Shown here one piece after another: positions 25,592 through 34,301 of a stretch of 64,000 bases of DNA. The DNA comes from DAHUXT01 sp036378295. GTDB lineage: Bacteria > Chloroflexota > Ktedonobacteria > Ktedonobacterales > JADMIN01. The notes beneath the pieces are model-generated. The model had not been told where the DNA came from. It worked only from the letters and a program-made list of their open reading frames with translations, and searched no databases. Numbering within the stretch: position 1 is the first letter of the stretch; the number at the start of each line of letters is the position of its first letter. A program made the position numbers and the translations under genes. The stretch is taken from the NCBI GenBank assembly GCA_036378295.1, contig DASUWS010000232.1, forward strand, positions 1 to 64,000. Reading direction: 5' to 3'.

Positions 25592-26788
25592 ATGAGCAGC
25601 CAACGCCCTTCGATTCGACCACTTCTCGTGAGCCTTTGTCTGCTGGCAATGCTCCTGCTCGCCGCCTGTAGCGGGAATGCCAGCAGCGGCAACAACGGCT
25701 CGGACGCGAACCCGCCAAGCGCCACGCCTACGACCAGTGCGCCTTCCACGCCCACCCCAGTCAATGGGGATAGCGGAGGAGGAGGTCAGAGCGGCGGCGG
25801 CAATCCGACTCCGGTGCCGCTGAGCCAGTTCACCACCTACGCGGGCAGTCAGGACGGTATATTCTACGGCTTCAATGCCCAGACAGGCGCGCAGCGATGG
25901 CAGTACACCATCGCGGGAACGCCCAACAAGCCCTGGGCAGTGACCAACGCGGTCTACGTCTCGACGCAGTCGGGATACGTCTACGCCTTCTCGAAGTCAG
26001 GCTCGCTGCTTTGGAGCAAATCGGTCGGTGGCAGCACACTCAGCCGCCCAACCATGGATAGCGGGCTGGTCTACATCGGCACCGATCAGGGGCGCGTCTT
26101 CGCACTGAACAGCACGACGGGAGATGTCGCCTGGGACTACACCACAGGCGGAATGATCAGCGGGACGATTCCCGTCGCAAATGGGGTGGCCTATACCTCC
26201 GCTGGCGGCAAGCTCTTCGCGCTGAAAGCGACCAACGGCTCGGTCATATGGAACGTCTCTATTGGCTCGGTCAGCGAGTTTACCTCACCGACGGTGAGCA
26301 ACAACGTCGTCTATATCGGCAATGATAGCGGAATTGTCTCGGCGCGCCGCACGAGCAATGGCTCGGAGCTATGGCACTTCCAGGCAGGCGGCCAGATATT
26401 TGGCAAGCCAGCGGTGGTGAATGGCGTCGTCTATTTCGGCGCGTCTGATCACTACGTCTACGCCGTAAATACGAGCAACGGCTCACTGAAGTGGAAGTAT
26501 CAGACCGGAGATAGCGTCAACGAGTCGCCAACCATCAACTACGGCATCGTCTACACCGCTTCGGCTGATGGCAAGCTCTACGCACTCGACGCCAGCAGCG
26601 GCACGCAGAAGTGGCATTTCAGTATTACCGGCCAGAAGGTCAGCGGAGGCTGGACTTCAGTGACGAGCGGATACGTCTACCTCGGCATGAGCGATGGCCG
26701 GGTCTACGCGCTCAATGCCAGTACGGGACAGATCATCTGGAAAACCCAGACCAGCGCGGCTGTCACCTCGCCTGCCATTGGCCAATAA
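25592..26788 (+). CDS. PQQ-type beta-propeller lipoprotein (BamB-like repeats)
   Basis: The 398-residue protein begins with a lipoprotein signal whose lipobox LLLAAC puts the lipidated Cys at residue 26. A Gly/Ser/Thr/Pro linker follows to about residue 85. The rest is about eight blades of the PQQ-like repeat: YGFNAQTGAQRWQYTIAG, YAFSKSGSLLWSKSVGG, FALNSTTGDVAWDYTTGG, and so on to YALNASTGQIIWKTQTS. The W at the end of each repeat is the docking residue. It lacks the Asp/Glu/Cys set of a quinoprotein dehydrogenase, so a structural or binding role on the outer face of the membrane is likely. AzlC begins 115 bases later. Confidence 0.88.
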   Translation: MSSQRPSIRPLLVSLCLLAMLLLAACSGNASSGNNGSDANPPSATPTTSAPSTPTPVNGDSGGGGQSGGGNPTPVPLSQFTTYAGSQDGIFYGFNAQTGAQRWQYTIAGTPNKPWAVTNAVYVSTQSGYVYAFSKSGSLLWSKSVGGSTLSRPTMDSGLVYIGTDQGRVFALNSTTGDVAWDYTTGGMISGTIPVANGVAYTSAGGKLFALKATNGSVIWNVSIGSVSEFTSPTVSNNVVYIGNDSGIVSARRTSNGSELWHFQAGGQIFGKPAVVNGVVYFGASDHYVYAVNTSNGSLKWKYQTGDSVNESPTINYGIVYTASADGKLYALDASSGTQKWHFSITGQKVSGGWTSVTSGYVYLGMSDGRVYALNASTGQIIWKTQTSAAVTSPAIGQ

Positions 26789-26903
26789 GGAACGAGAATA
26801 CCGGGATTCTCTCAAGGCGTGTCACAATTTCCCCTGTGGCACGTCCTCTTTTTGCCCGTTTTCCTGTGTATCGAATCGAGAAGGTGACAGGTTATTCCTG
26901 AGT

Positions 26904-27602
26904 ATGAGTATGGACCACGAGATCACATTCACTCGCCATGGCGTATGGGCGGGAGTGCGCGCCTGCCTGCCGATTGCCCTTGGCGCGGGGGTTTACGGCT
27001 TCGTCTTCGGCATTCTCGCACGCCAGGCTGGCCTGAGTCTGGCCGAAGCGCTACTGATGAGCGCGATTGTCTTTGCCGGGTCATCGCAGTTGGTGGCGCT
27101 CAGTCTCTGGATTACACCGCTGCCCGTCGGTGCGCTGATCCTGACGACGCTGATCGTCAACCTGCGGCATCTGCTGATGGGCGCATCGCTTCGCCCCTGG
27201 CTGGCGCGTTTACCGCGTGGGCGCATCTACGCGTCGCTCTTCTTCATGACCGATGAAAGCTGGGCGCTGACCCTCGGTTCGCTTGCCGCGGGCGCGGGCG
27301 ACGGCGCGTTTCTGCTCGGCAGCGGTCTCACGCTGTACGTCTTCTGGGGAGCAACCACGGCGCTTGGCGAGTTGGCAAGCGGGCTGGTGAGCAATCCCGC
27401 GCAGTGGGGATTGGACTTCGCCTTCACTGCGGTCTTTCTGGTGCTGCTGGTGGGGCTGTGGCGCGGCAAATCGGATCTACTGCCGTGGGCGGTGGCGGCG
27501 GTCGTCGCGATTGCGGCGAAACACTGGCTTTCCGGTAATTGGTATATCCTCCTGGGCGGCCTGACCGGGAGTCTGGTGGGAGCTTTTCGCCATGCGGATT
27601 GA
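26904..27602 (+). CDS. azlC: AzlC-family branched-chain amino acid exporter, large subunit
   Basis: The protein is 232 residues from the ATG at 26904 (a second ATG is two codons in). It has about five to seven membrane helices. The family signatures ALGAGVYGFVFGILARQAGL and SAIVFAGSSQLVAL are near the start, and LIVNLRHLLMGASL and FFMTDESWAL follow. With AzlD it forms a two-component exporter for branched-chain or related amino acids. Its end overlaps the azlD start by 11 bases. The ribosome site is weak. Confidence 0.92.
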   Translation: MSMDHEITFTRHGVWAGVRACLPIALGAGVYGFVFGILARQAGLSLAEALLMSAIVFAGSSQLVALSLWITPLPVGALILTTLIVNLRHLLMGASLRPWLARLPRGRIYASLFFMTDESWALTLGSLAAGAGDGAFLLGSGLTLYVFWGATTALGELASGLVSNPAQWGLDFAFTAVFLVLLVGLWRGKSDLLPWAVAAVVAIAAKHWLSGNWYILLGGLTGSLVGAFRHAD

Positions 27603-27903
27603 TCTGGCCGCGCTGCTCGCCATCCTGGGCATGGGCGCCGTTACCTATCTGACTCGTGTCAGCGGCTTCTGGCTGCTTGGGCGCGTGACCCCAACGAAGC
27701 GCGTCGAGGCGTGGATGCAGGCCATTCCTGGCGCGGTACTGATCTCACTGATTGCCCCGGCGTTACTGGCGTCTGGCATGGTGGGGTTCATCGCCGCGGC
27801 AACCACGGTCCTCATAGCCGCGCGCACCCACAAATTGCTCCCGGCACTGCTGGCAGGCGTCGTCATAGTCGCGGCGGCGCGCCTGCTGTTCCATGCTGAC
27901 TGA
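27592..27903 (+). CDS. azlD: AzlD-family branched-chain amino acid exporter, small subunit
   Basis: The 103-residue protein has three or four membrane helices. The signature start is LAILGMGAVTYLTRVSGFWLLG, and VEAWMQAIPGAVLISLIAPALLA matches the AzlD core. The 11-base overlap with azlC shows co-translation. The complex sits in the cytoplasmic membrane. The gene is followed by the convergent HxlR gene. Confidence 0.92.
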   Translation: MRIDLAALLAILGMGAVTYLTRVSGFWLLGRVTPTKRVEAWMQAIPGAVLISLIAPALLASGMVGFIAAATTVLIAARTHKLLPALLAGVVIVAAARLLFHAD

Positions 27904-28027
27904 GCCATAACCCTGAAGCACGTCTCAATGCTGCGGCGAATGGCCAATACCCCTCTTCGCCCGGAGCCTGCATGCTCCGGCGCGCTCTCCCCTCACCCAC
28001 AAAGCAACAACTCACCTGGGTTTGTTA

Positions 28028-28417
28028 TCACTCCGCGACGCCAGGCATCCACTGTTGAGCCCAGGTGGAGACCGCCTGCATCACATCGCTCAGGGCTCGT
28101 CCAGCATCTGTTAGCTCATAGACAACCCGCACAGGCGGCCCTGGCTGCACCTCGCGTGTCACCATGCCCGTGGCTTCCAGCTCGCGCAGACGCTCGGTCA
28201 AGAGACGGTCGGAGATATTCGGCACGCGCGCGAGCAACTCGTTGAAGCGACATGGCCCATTGAGCAATACGAACAGGATCGCGCCATTCCAGCGCCGCCC
28301 GATGAACTCTACGGCGCGCTGAAACTGGGTGCACGAAGCGCCACTGACTGCTGGAGTCGTGCCGGGCGTTCCGCACATGCCGTCGGTCACCTGCTCGCCC
28401 GTCTCATGCTCGGTCAT
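28028..28417 (-). CDS. HxlR-family redox regulator, YodB/CatR-like
   Basis: The 129-residue protein is a winged-helix HxlR member. From Cys29 onward (SCTQFQRAVEFIGRRWNGAI, then GPCRFNELL, ISDRLLTERLRELEATGMV and VYELTDAGRAL) it lines up closely with Bacillus subtilis YodB as I recall it, where the N-terminal Cys (Cys6) senses quinones and diamide. The counterpart here is Cys29; Cys15 and Cys56 are additional. It is divergent from a DoxX-family gene, the usual target of such repressors, with palindromic sites between them. Thiol-based control of doxX is therefore the likely role. The N-terminal extension of about 23 residues, with Cys15, is unusual. Confidence 0.9.
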   Translation of the reverse strand: MTEHETGEQVTDGMCGTPGTTPAVSGASCTQFQRAVEFIGRRWNGAILFVLLNGPCRFNELLARVPNISDRLLTERLRELEATGMVTREVQPGPPVRVVYELTDAGRALSDVMQAVSTWAQQWMPGVAE

Positions 28418-28475
28418 ACGATCCCTCCAGGCTCAATCTACTGTTCTCTTCCAGTGTATCACACACTTACCTTTC

Positions 28476-28484
28476 GTAGCCTAC
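28476..28484. promoter_or_regulatory. Palindrome 1 in the hxlR-doxX divergon
   Basis: GTAG-C-CTAC is a short perfect palindrome just upstream of the doxX -35 box. It shares the GTAG/CTAC half-sites with the larger site at 28528-28542. Confidence 0.5.
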
Positions 28485-28488
28485 ACAC

Positions 28489-28517
28489 TTGACACGCGAC
28501 GATTCCGGTCTTACTAT
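28489..28517 (+). promoter_or_regulatory. Sigma-A-type promoter of doxX
   Basis: TTGACA at 28489-28494 and TACTAT at 28512-28517 are separated by exactly 17 bases. It is the best promoter seen in the window. Confidence 0.82.
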
Positions 28518-28527
28518 GTCTACGTAA

Positions 28528-28542
28528 GCTACTAATTGTAGC
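28528..28542. promoter_or_regulatory. Palindrome 2 (probable HxlR/YodB-type operator) at the doxX start site
   Basis: GCTAC-TAATT-GTAGC is a perfect 15-base inverted repeat 10 bases after the -10 box, where a bound repressor would block initiation. YodB-type boxes are TACT...AGTA palindromes of similar size. Confidence 0.7.
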
Positions 28543-28615
28543 CTGGATCTGCGGAACAATTTCTGCAAGCCGGGCTGATGAGCATCATGCGTAGACGCAT
28601 ACAAGGGAACGAGAT

Positions 28616-29137
28616 ATGACTATTGCCTGGGCACTTCTGATCATTCGAGTTATCACCGGCGTGACACTGATCGCGCACGGCACACAGAAGCTCTTCGGCT
28701 GGTTCGGCGGGCCGGGATATGAGAAGTTCTCGCAGGGATTTGGCCGGCAGGGCTACAAGCCCGTCCAGTTGTGGACCAGCCTCGCCATTCTGGGCGAGAT
28801 TGGCGGCGGACTGGCGCTGGCGTTCGGCTTCCTGACACCGCTCGGAGCCGCTGGCGCACTTGGCGCGATGGTTATGGCCATCAAGACGCACTGGAGCAAC
28901 GGCTTCTTCAATATGAAAGGTGGCTTCGAGTATCCACTGGCGCTGCTAGCGATGAGCATTGCCGTTGGTCTCGCGGGACCCGGGCTGTATTCGCTCGATC
29001 ATCTCTTTGGGATTGCCCTGCCACTGGCCCTCTTCATCGTCCTGGCCGTCGCGGCACTCGTCGTTGACGTGATCGGCATCCTCATCACCCGCCCGTCAGC
29101 CACTACAGCGCAACCCGGCAAAGCGCACACCGCCTAG
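28616..29137 (+). CDS. DoxX-family membrane protein
   Basis: The 173-residue protein has four membrane helices. The DoxX signatures are LIIRVITGVTLIAHGTQKLFG at the start, GGPGYEKFSQGF, then LAILGEIGGGLALAFGFLTP and HWSNGFFNMKGGFEYPLALL. DoxX proteins act in membrane thiol or oxidative stress responses, in some bacteria with SseA and SodA. AGGGAACGAG precedes the ATG. Its promoter at 28489-28517 is overlapped by the palindromes expected for the divergent HxlR repressor, so it is probably derepressed by electrophiles or quinones. Confidence 0.92.
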   Translation: MTIAWALLIIRVITGVTLIAHGTQKLFGWFGGPGYEKFSQGFGRQGYKPVQLWTSLAILGEIGGGLALAFGFLTPLGAAGALGAMVMAIKTHWSNGFFNMKGGFEYPLALLAMSIAVGLAGPGLYSLDHLFGIALPLALFIVLAVAALVVDVIGILITRPSATTAQPGKAHTA

Positions 29138-29224
29138 CCCCTGCCGCCTGGTCGGTGATCGGCCTACGCGGGAGGCCAGCACTCAGGAGAGATGCTGTGA
29201 TCTTGCGCCAGCGCAGGCCAGTAG

Positions 29225-30346
29225 CTACGGGCGAAGACCTGCGCCACCAGCTCGCGGCGGGTACTCGTGCCATGCGCCATCCACAAAGTGGAGCAGCTCC
29301 CAGCGGAAATCTCCGTCAGCGTAGGGAGGTACCGCGTAATGTGCCGCAGCCCAGTACTCGCCTGGAGCCGCGCGGACCATCGAGCCGATGTGGGTAATGT
29401 CTGTGAAGGGCCAGTCTACGTTCTGCCATGACAGGTCCAGCGTGCCAGATGCGTGTTGGGAGGTGGCAATCACATCGTTCGGCCAACGGGGATCAGACTC
29501 TTTCGGGTGTACCTTGACGAACGCCCAGGCGTCCATCCGGTCGAGGAGTACGATCTCCTGGGCCGCCGGGTCTGCTCCAGTCTGGATGGAGTGCCATCCC
29601 GTGCCGTCATCCTGAAGCACGACCGCTGGTGGGGGTAAAGCCCCCCGAGAAAAGGACGGTTGCCATCCAGTGGCGTAGCCGGTTGTAGCGGACTGCATGC
29701 ACAGAGCGCCAAGCAGGGCCCGGCCCGGTGCGGGTGTGGCAGTCCACTGGCCCTGCTGGTAATGTCCAATCGTCGAATCGTTGCGGTGAGGCCCCTTCGT
29801 GGACGCATTGCCGACGAGCCAGAGGTCATCTGGGCCAACAGGCACGAAATCCCATATCAGGGGTGTCGGAACAGTAACCGGCGTCCATGTGTCATTCTGG
29901 TAATGCAGGAGCAGACTCCTGATCTGGCCACGCCAGGACCTCTCCGGGTTGACTACGATCCAGCCCTCATCCGCTGAGAGCATGCGGATGCCGCCAAAGT
30001 ACGACCCACCTGTCGGCTGAAATGGAACCGCAACCTGCCGCCAATGGCCATCGACGTAGCGCAGCAGGTAGCTCCGGCTCTTGTCCTGGCTGAATCCCGT
30101 TACCCATCCGTCGTCTGGAGAGATCACAGCTATGCCATCCAGAAAAGCGATGGAGAGAGGGTCATCAACCGGCCGCCACGCATGGTCATGGTAGCGCATA
30201 ATCAGGCCAGATTGCAGCGTATGGAAGTCGGGGGCAAAGACGCCCCCGACCAGCCATCCTTCGCTGGGTGAAGTCATGGTAAGCTCGAAGATGGTCGCCC
30301 GCTCCGGCAAGTCTACCGTGATTGGTTTCGATATGCTCTGATGCAT
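29225..30346 (-). CDS. Cytoplasmic beta-propeller protein with SxDEGWxVG-type repeats
   Basis: I chose the ATG at 30346 (MHQSISKPITVDLP), with AGGGG 6 bases upstream. The 373-residue protein repeats a motif about every 45-50 residues: SPSEGWLVGG, SPDDGWVTGF, SADEGWIVVN, GPDDLWLVGN, and others, each followed by a strand ending in Y-x-x-G/D-x-W. This is the YCF48/sialidase-like propeller pattern common in large soil Chloroflexota genomes. There is no signal peptide. The function is unknown; binding rather than catalysis is likely. Confidence 0.75.
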   Translation of the reverse strand: MHQSISKPITVDLPERATIFELTMTSPSEGWLVGGVFAPDFHTLQSGLIMRYHDHAWRPVDDPLSIAFLDGIAVISPDDGWVTGFSQDKSRSYLLRYVDGHWRQVAVPFQPTGGSYFGGIRMLSADEGWIVVNPERSWRGQIRSLLLHYQNDTWTPVTVPTPLIWDFVPVGPDDLWLVGNASTKGPHRNDSTIGHYQQGQWTATPAPGRALLGALCMQSATTGYATGWQPSFSRGALPPPAVVLQDDGTGWHSIQTGADPAAQEIVLLDRMDAWAFVKVHPKESDPRWPNDVIATSQHASGTLDLSWQNVDWPFTDITHIGSMVRAAPGEYWAAAHYAVPPYADGDFRWELLHFVDGAWHEYPPRAGGAGLRP

Positions 30347-30408
30347 TGCTTTCCCCTGCCACATTGAACCATGTCACACTGGGGATCGCCCCACCTGAAC
30401 CGTATCTT

Positions 30409-30969
30409 TCACACCGGCTGAAGCGGCTGATGTGGCGCGGCTGGCAGCTCGACGGTGATCGAGTCGCCCGGGCGCACCACACCGCCAGCGATCACCACCG
30501 CCATCACGCCCGCCTTGCGAATCAGGTTGCCCTGTGCGTCGCGATCCAGCACCGCCGCCATCAGACCCCGCTGAATGCCATCCAGTTGCGAGCAAGGGTT
30601 ACGCAGGCCCGTGACCTCGATAATCGCCTGCTCGCCCAACCGCAGCCGCGCACCAGTGGGCAGGCCAAGCAGGTCCACACCCTGCGTGGTGATGTTCTCG
30701 CCCATCTGCCCAAACGCAACGGCGAAGCCCGCCGCGCGCAATGTATCATGGAGTTCGGCGTGAATCAGGTGTACCTGGCGCAGATTCGGCTGAAATGGGT
30801 TCTTCAGCACCCGCGAGCGATGCTTGACGGTCGTGCCCGCGTGCGCGTCGCCCGCGACGCCCAGCCCCTCCAGCAGTTGAATCTCCGCCTGGTTAGGTTT
30901 CGCCATGGTATGCGTCGCGCTGCTACTGACTGCCACGACACGCCCGTTCGCCGGATATTCCCGCTCCAT
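30409..30969 (-). CDS. MOSC-domain protein
   Basis: The start is the ATG at 30969, one base after the tpiA stop, giving 186 residues; the frame stays open 59 codons further into tpiA. MOSC signatures are GRVVAVSSSATHTMAKPN, LLEGLGVAGDAHAGTTVKHR, GENITTQGVDL and LRNPCSQLDGIQRGL. The last contains the conserved Cys used to bind sulfur or molybdenum. These proteins carry sulfur or molybdopterin cofactor chemistry, such as YiiM-like reductases. Its place as the last gene of the gap-pgk-tpiA operon is probably a transcriptional convenience; no functional link is evident. Confidence 0.9.
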   Translation of the reverse strand: MEREYPANGRVVAVSSSATHTMAKPNQAEIQLLEGLGVAGDAHAGTTVKHRSRVLKNPFQPNLRQVHLIHAELHDTLRAAGFAVAFGQMGENITTQGVDLLGLPTGARLRLGEQAIIEVTGLRNPCSQLDGIQRGLMAAVLDRDAQGNLIRKAGVMAVVIAGGVVRPGDSITVELPAAPHQPLQPV

Positions 30970-30970
30970 A

Positions 30971-31747
30971 TCAGGCGCTCTTTGCTCGAAGTGTCTGGCG
31001 CGCAATCTCGACGAAATCAGGCCGCAGGCTCGCGCCGCCAACCAGCGACCCATCGATATCGGGAATGGCAGCGAATGTAGCCGCGTTCGCCGTGGTGACG
31101 CTTCCGCCATACAGCACGCGCACGCCCGACGCCTCGACCGTGCCATACATCTCCACCAGCAGCGCGCGGATCAGCGCGGCAACATCCGCGGCATCCAGAG
31201 GTGTCGCGGCGCGTCCTGTGCCAATGGCCCAGACCGGCTCGTAGGCTACCACCAGTTCGTTCAGGCGCTCCGCGGGCAGGCCCTTCAGGCTGCCATAGAC
31301 TTGTGAGGTGATGACGCGCTCCGTCCGGCCTGCGTCACGGTCTTCGAGGTGCTCGCCGACGCAGACGATGGGCCAGATATCATGCTCGAAGGCTGCCACA
31401 GCCTTGCGATTCACCAGATCATCGGTCTCGCCAAAGTAGGTACGTCGCTCAGAATGGCCGACGATGACGTAGTCGCACAGCCCCTGGAGCATCGTCGGCG
31501 AAACCTCACCAGTGAAGGCGCCCTGCTCTTCGTAATACATGTTCTGCGCGCCCAGCTTGATGTTCGTCCCCGTCAGCACCGCATGCACCGCGGGCAGCGA
31601 AATCGTGGGCGGACAGAGCACAATCTCGACGCCGCGCACCGTCACCAGCTCGCTGAGCATGCTCGCGGCAAAGTCGCGCGCCTCGGTTGGGCCGAGATGC
31701 ATCTTCCAGTTGCCCGCTACCATGGGCTTGCGATCACTCACCGGCAT
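30971..31747 (-). CDS. tpiA: Triosephosphate isomerase
   Basis: TpiA interconverts dihydroxyacetone phosphate and glyceraldehyde 3-phosphate in glycolysis. The 258-residue protein has Lys15 in AGNWKMH, catalytic His98 in IVGHSERR, and Glu170 in AYEPVWAIGTG, with the phosphate-binding LYGGSV near the end. GGAGGAGG lies so close to the ATG (31747) that a GTG two codons later (31741) may be the true start. It follows pgk by 30 bases and precedes a MOSC gene by one base. Confidence 0.97.
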   Translation of the reverse strand: MPVSDRKPMVAGNWKMHLGPTEARDFAASMLSELVTVRGVEIVLCPPTISLPAVHAVLTGTNIKLGAQNMYYEEQGAFTGEVSPTMLQGLCDYVIVGHSERRTYFGETDDLVNRKAVAAFEHDIWPIVCVGEHLEDRDAGRTERVITSQVYGSLKGLPAERLNELVVAYEPVWAIGTGRAATPLDAADVAALIRALLVEMYGTVEASGVRVLYGGSVTTANAATFAAIPDIDGSLVGGASLRPDFVEIARQTLRAKSA

Positions 31748-31777
31748 TCCTCCTCCATCCCTCCGTCTCCGTCACCG

Positions 31778-32983
31778 TCAAGCTCGCGCATCGCGGTCGC
31801 GTAGCGCCGCAACCCCGGGCAGCTCGCGCCCCTCCAGGAACTCCAGCGACGCGCCTCCGCCCGTCGAGACATGTGTCACCTTGTCGGCTGCGCCAGCCGC
31901 CTCAACCGCCGCCGCCGAATCGCCACCCCCGACAATCGTGATCGCGCCAGCCTCGGTTCGCTCCACGAGCAGCGCAATCAGCGCGTTGGTTCCCTGTGCG
32001 AATTTGGGGAACTCCGCGACGCCGAGCGTGCCGTTAAAGATGATCGTCTCCGCATCGGCGAGCACCTCGCCAAACGCGAGAATCGTCTGCGGGCCAACGT
32101 CGAGAATGCGCCAGCCCTCATGGATGTTATCGGGCGTCGTGATCGTGCGCTCGGCATCGTTGGAGAACTTCTCCCCGACCGCGACATCCACCGGAAGCAC
32201 GAAACGCTTGCCAGCGGCCTGTGCCTTCGCTTCGAGACGGCGCGCCTCGTCGAGCTTATCGTCTTCCACCAGCGAATCGCCGACGAACAGCCCGTTCGCC
32301 TTGAAGAACGTGTTTGCCATACCCCCACCAATCAAGATGGCATCGGCGATATCTATCAGGCGATCCAGCACGGCAATCTTGTCAGAGACTTTCGCGCCGC
32401 CGGAAATGGCGACGAAGGGACGCTTCGGGTTTTCCAGCGCGGAGCCGAGGAAGTTCAGCTCTTTCTCCATCAGGAAGCCCGCGACGGCTGGCAGGTCATG
32501 GGCGACGCCCTCGGTGCTGGCGTGAGCGCGGTGCGCGGTGCCAAACGCATCGTTAACGTAGATATCGCCGAGCGCGGCAAGCTGCTGGGCGAAGTTGGGG
32601 TCATTTGCCTCTTCTTCGGGATGGAAGCGCAGGTTTTCGAGCAACAGCACCTGGCCAGGCTGGAGCGCCTTCGCCTGGGCCGTTACCTCTGGTCCCACAC
32701 AATCCGGCGCGAGCGCCACGGGTTGGCCAAGCAGCTCGCTCAGCCGCTCTGCGACGGGCTTGAGGCTGTATGTGGGGTTCACCTTGCCCTTGGGACGGCC
32801 CAGATGGCTCATCAGAATGACCGCGGCGCCGTTATCCAGCAGATAGCGAATAGTGGGGAGCGACGCGCGAATGCGTGTATCGTCGGTGATTGTGCCGCCC
32901 TCATCGAGCGGCACATTGAAATCTACGCGCACCAGCACATGCTTGCCCCGCACATCCACATCGCGTACGGTGGCTTTGTTCAT
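31778..32983 (-). CDS. pgk: Phosphoglycerate kinase
   Basis: Pgk transfers the phosphate of 1,3-bisphosphoglycerate to ADP. The 401-residue protein is full length. Substrate-binding signatures are VLVRVDFNVPLDEGGTI, ILMSHLGRPKG and AFGTAHRAHAST; the nucleotide-binding part includes ISGGAKVSDKI and GGGDSAAAVEAAG. Its start is 2 bases after the gap stop, and tpiA follows after 30 bases, so the three form an operon in pathway order. Confidence 0.97.
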   Translation of the reverse strand: MNKATVRDVDVRGKHVLVRVDFNVPLDEGGTITDDTRIRASLPTIRYLLDNGAAVILMSHLGRPKGKVNPTYSLKPVAERLSELLGQPVALAPDCVGPEVTAQAKALQPGQVLLLENLRFHPEEEANDPNFAQQLAALGDIYVNDAFGTAHRAHASTEGVAHDLPAVAGFLMEKELNFLGSALENPKRPFVAISGGAKVSDKIAVLDRLIDIADAILIGGGMANTFFKANGLFVGDSLVEDDKLDEARRLEAKAQAAGKRFVLPVDVAVGEKFSNDAERTITTPDNIHEGWRILDVGPQTILAFGEVLADAETIIFNGTLGVAEFPKFAQGTNALIALLVERTEAGAITIVGGGDSAAAVEAAGAADKVTHVSTGGGASLEFLEGRELPGVAALRDRDARA

Positions 32984-32985
32984 AG

Positions 32986-33999
32986 CTAGAGCCTCTCGCC
33001 CACGAAGCTGGTCAGATCAGCGATCCGGCAGGAATAGCCCCACTCATTGTCGTACCACGCGATGACCTTGACCATGTTGCCACCGAGCACCATCGTCGAG
33101 AGACCATCGATGATCGAGGAATGGGAATCACCACGGAAGTCGCTCGATACCAGCGGCTCGTCCGTATAGTCGAGGATGTCCTTCAGGCTTCCCGCAGCAG
33201 CCTGCTTGAAGGCGTCGTTGACGGCGTCTACGGTCGTGCTCTTATTGATCATCGCCACGAAGTCCACCACGGAGACCGTCGCGGTGGGCACACGCAGTGA
33301 GAAGCCGTCGAACCGGCCCTTGAGCTCCGGGATGACCAGCGCGAGCGCGCGAGCAGCTCCGGTCGTCGTCGGGATGATGTTCTGGGCGGCGGCGCGGGCG
33401 CGGCGCAGATCCTTGTGGACGACATCGAGAATGCGCTGGTCGTTGGTGTAGGAGTGGACGGTAGTCATCATGCCACGGTCGATGCCGTAGGTATCCTGGA
33501 TGACTTTGGCGGCAGGCGCCAGACAGTTGGTGGTGCAGGAAGCGTTGGAGATGATATTGTGCTGGGCGGGGTCGTACTTGTCTTCGTTGACGCCGAGTAC
33601 GATGGTGATATCTTCGCCCTTGGCAGGCGCTGAGATGATCACTTTCTTGACGCTGTCTCGCAGATGGGCCTTCGCTTTGCTGGCATCAGTGAAGAGTCCA
33701 GTGCTTTCGATAACAATCTGGGCGCCGACGTCGCCCCAGGGAATTTGCGCGGGGTCCTTTTCCTGGAAGACCTTGATCGTCTTGCCATTGATCGAAAGGT
33801 CGTTGTCGTCGAGCACCTTGACTTCACCGTTGAAGCGGCCATATGTGGAGTCGTACCGGAAGAGATGGGCGTTGGTTTCGCTATCGGTGAGATCGTTGAT
33901 CGCAACGACCTCGATTTGTGAGGGATGCCGCTCCAGCATTGCCTTCAGGCTCTGGCGCCCGATGCGCCCGAACCCATTGATCGCTACGCGAATTGCCAT
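32986..33999 (-). CDS. gap: Glyceraldehyde-3-phosphate dehydrogenase
   Basis: This NAD-dependent enzyme forms 1,3-bisphosphoglycerate. The 337-residue protein begins MAIRVAINGFGRIGRQSL (Rossmann loop) and has catalytic Cys155 in SNASCTTNCLAP, followed by HSYTNDQRILDV and WYDNEWGY. GGAGG is present upstream of the ATG. It leads the operon gap-pgk-tpiA-MOSC. Confidence 0.97.
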   Translation of the reverse strand: MAIRVAINGFGRIGRQSLKAMLERHPSQIEVVAINDLTDSETNAHLFRYDSTYGRFNGEVKVLDDNDLSINGKTIKVFQEKDPAQIPWGDVGAQIVIESTGLFTDASKAKAHLRDSVKKVIISAPAKGEDITIVLGVNEDKYDPAQHNIISNASCTTNCLAPAAKVIQDTYGIDRGMMTTVHSYTNDQRILDVVHKDLRRARAAAQNIIPTTTGAARALALVIPELKGRFDGFSLRVPTATVSVVDFVAMINKSTTVDAVNDAFKQAAAGSLKDILDYTDEPLVSSDFRGDSHSSIIDGLSTMVLGGNMVKVIAWYDNEWGYSCRIADLTSFVGERL

Positions 34000-34301
34000 G
34001 GGAATGTAACCTCCTCAGAGCGAAAATCTGGAAACAGCCCAGGACGCGGCCCCATTGCCGCGCACCGCTCACCGAGGCTCAAGAGGCAGGCCAATACGCG
34101 CCTGTTTCGGCCCCGGCGCACCGGGAATATTGTATCACGCGAGACACCTCGCAGCGGAGAGCGGCGGGTGGCCTATTCCTCAGGCAAATCGAGGGCGGAA
34201 ACGCGTCGCCCACGCACAGCCGATACAGTGGGCGTTATCATAGGTGTAGTGAGCGAGCGGACGCATCAGCAGATGCTTGGATGGTGTCAACCAGGGCGAC
34301 A
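34000..34301. other. Divergent intergenic region between gap and a GNAT gene
   Basis: On the minus strand a TACAAT (in GTGATACAATATTC, about 34129-34142) could be the -10 of the glycolytic operon, giving a leader of over 120 bases. No matching -35 was seen, and no gene or other structure was recognised. Confidence 0.4.

Noticed and set aside
31539..32989. Two plus-strand frames of 328 and 372 codons opposite pgk and tpiA
   Set aside because: pgk and tpiA have complete family motifs on the minus strand; the antisense products match nothing that I recognise.
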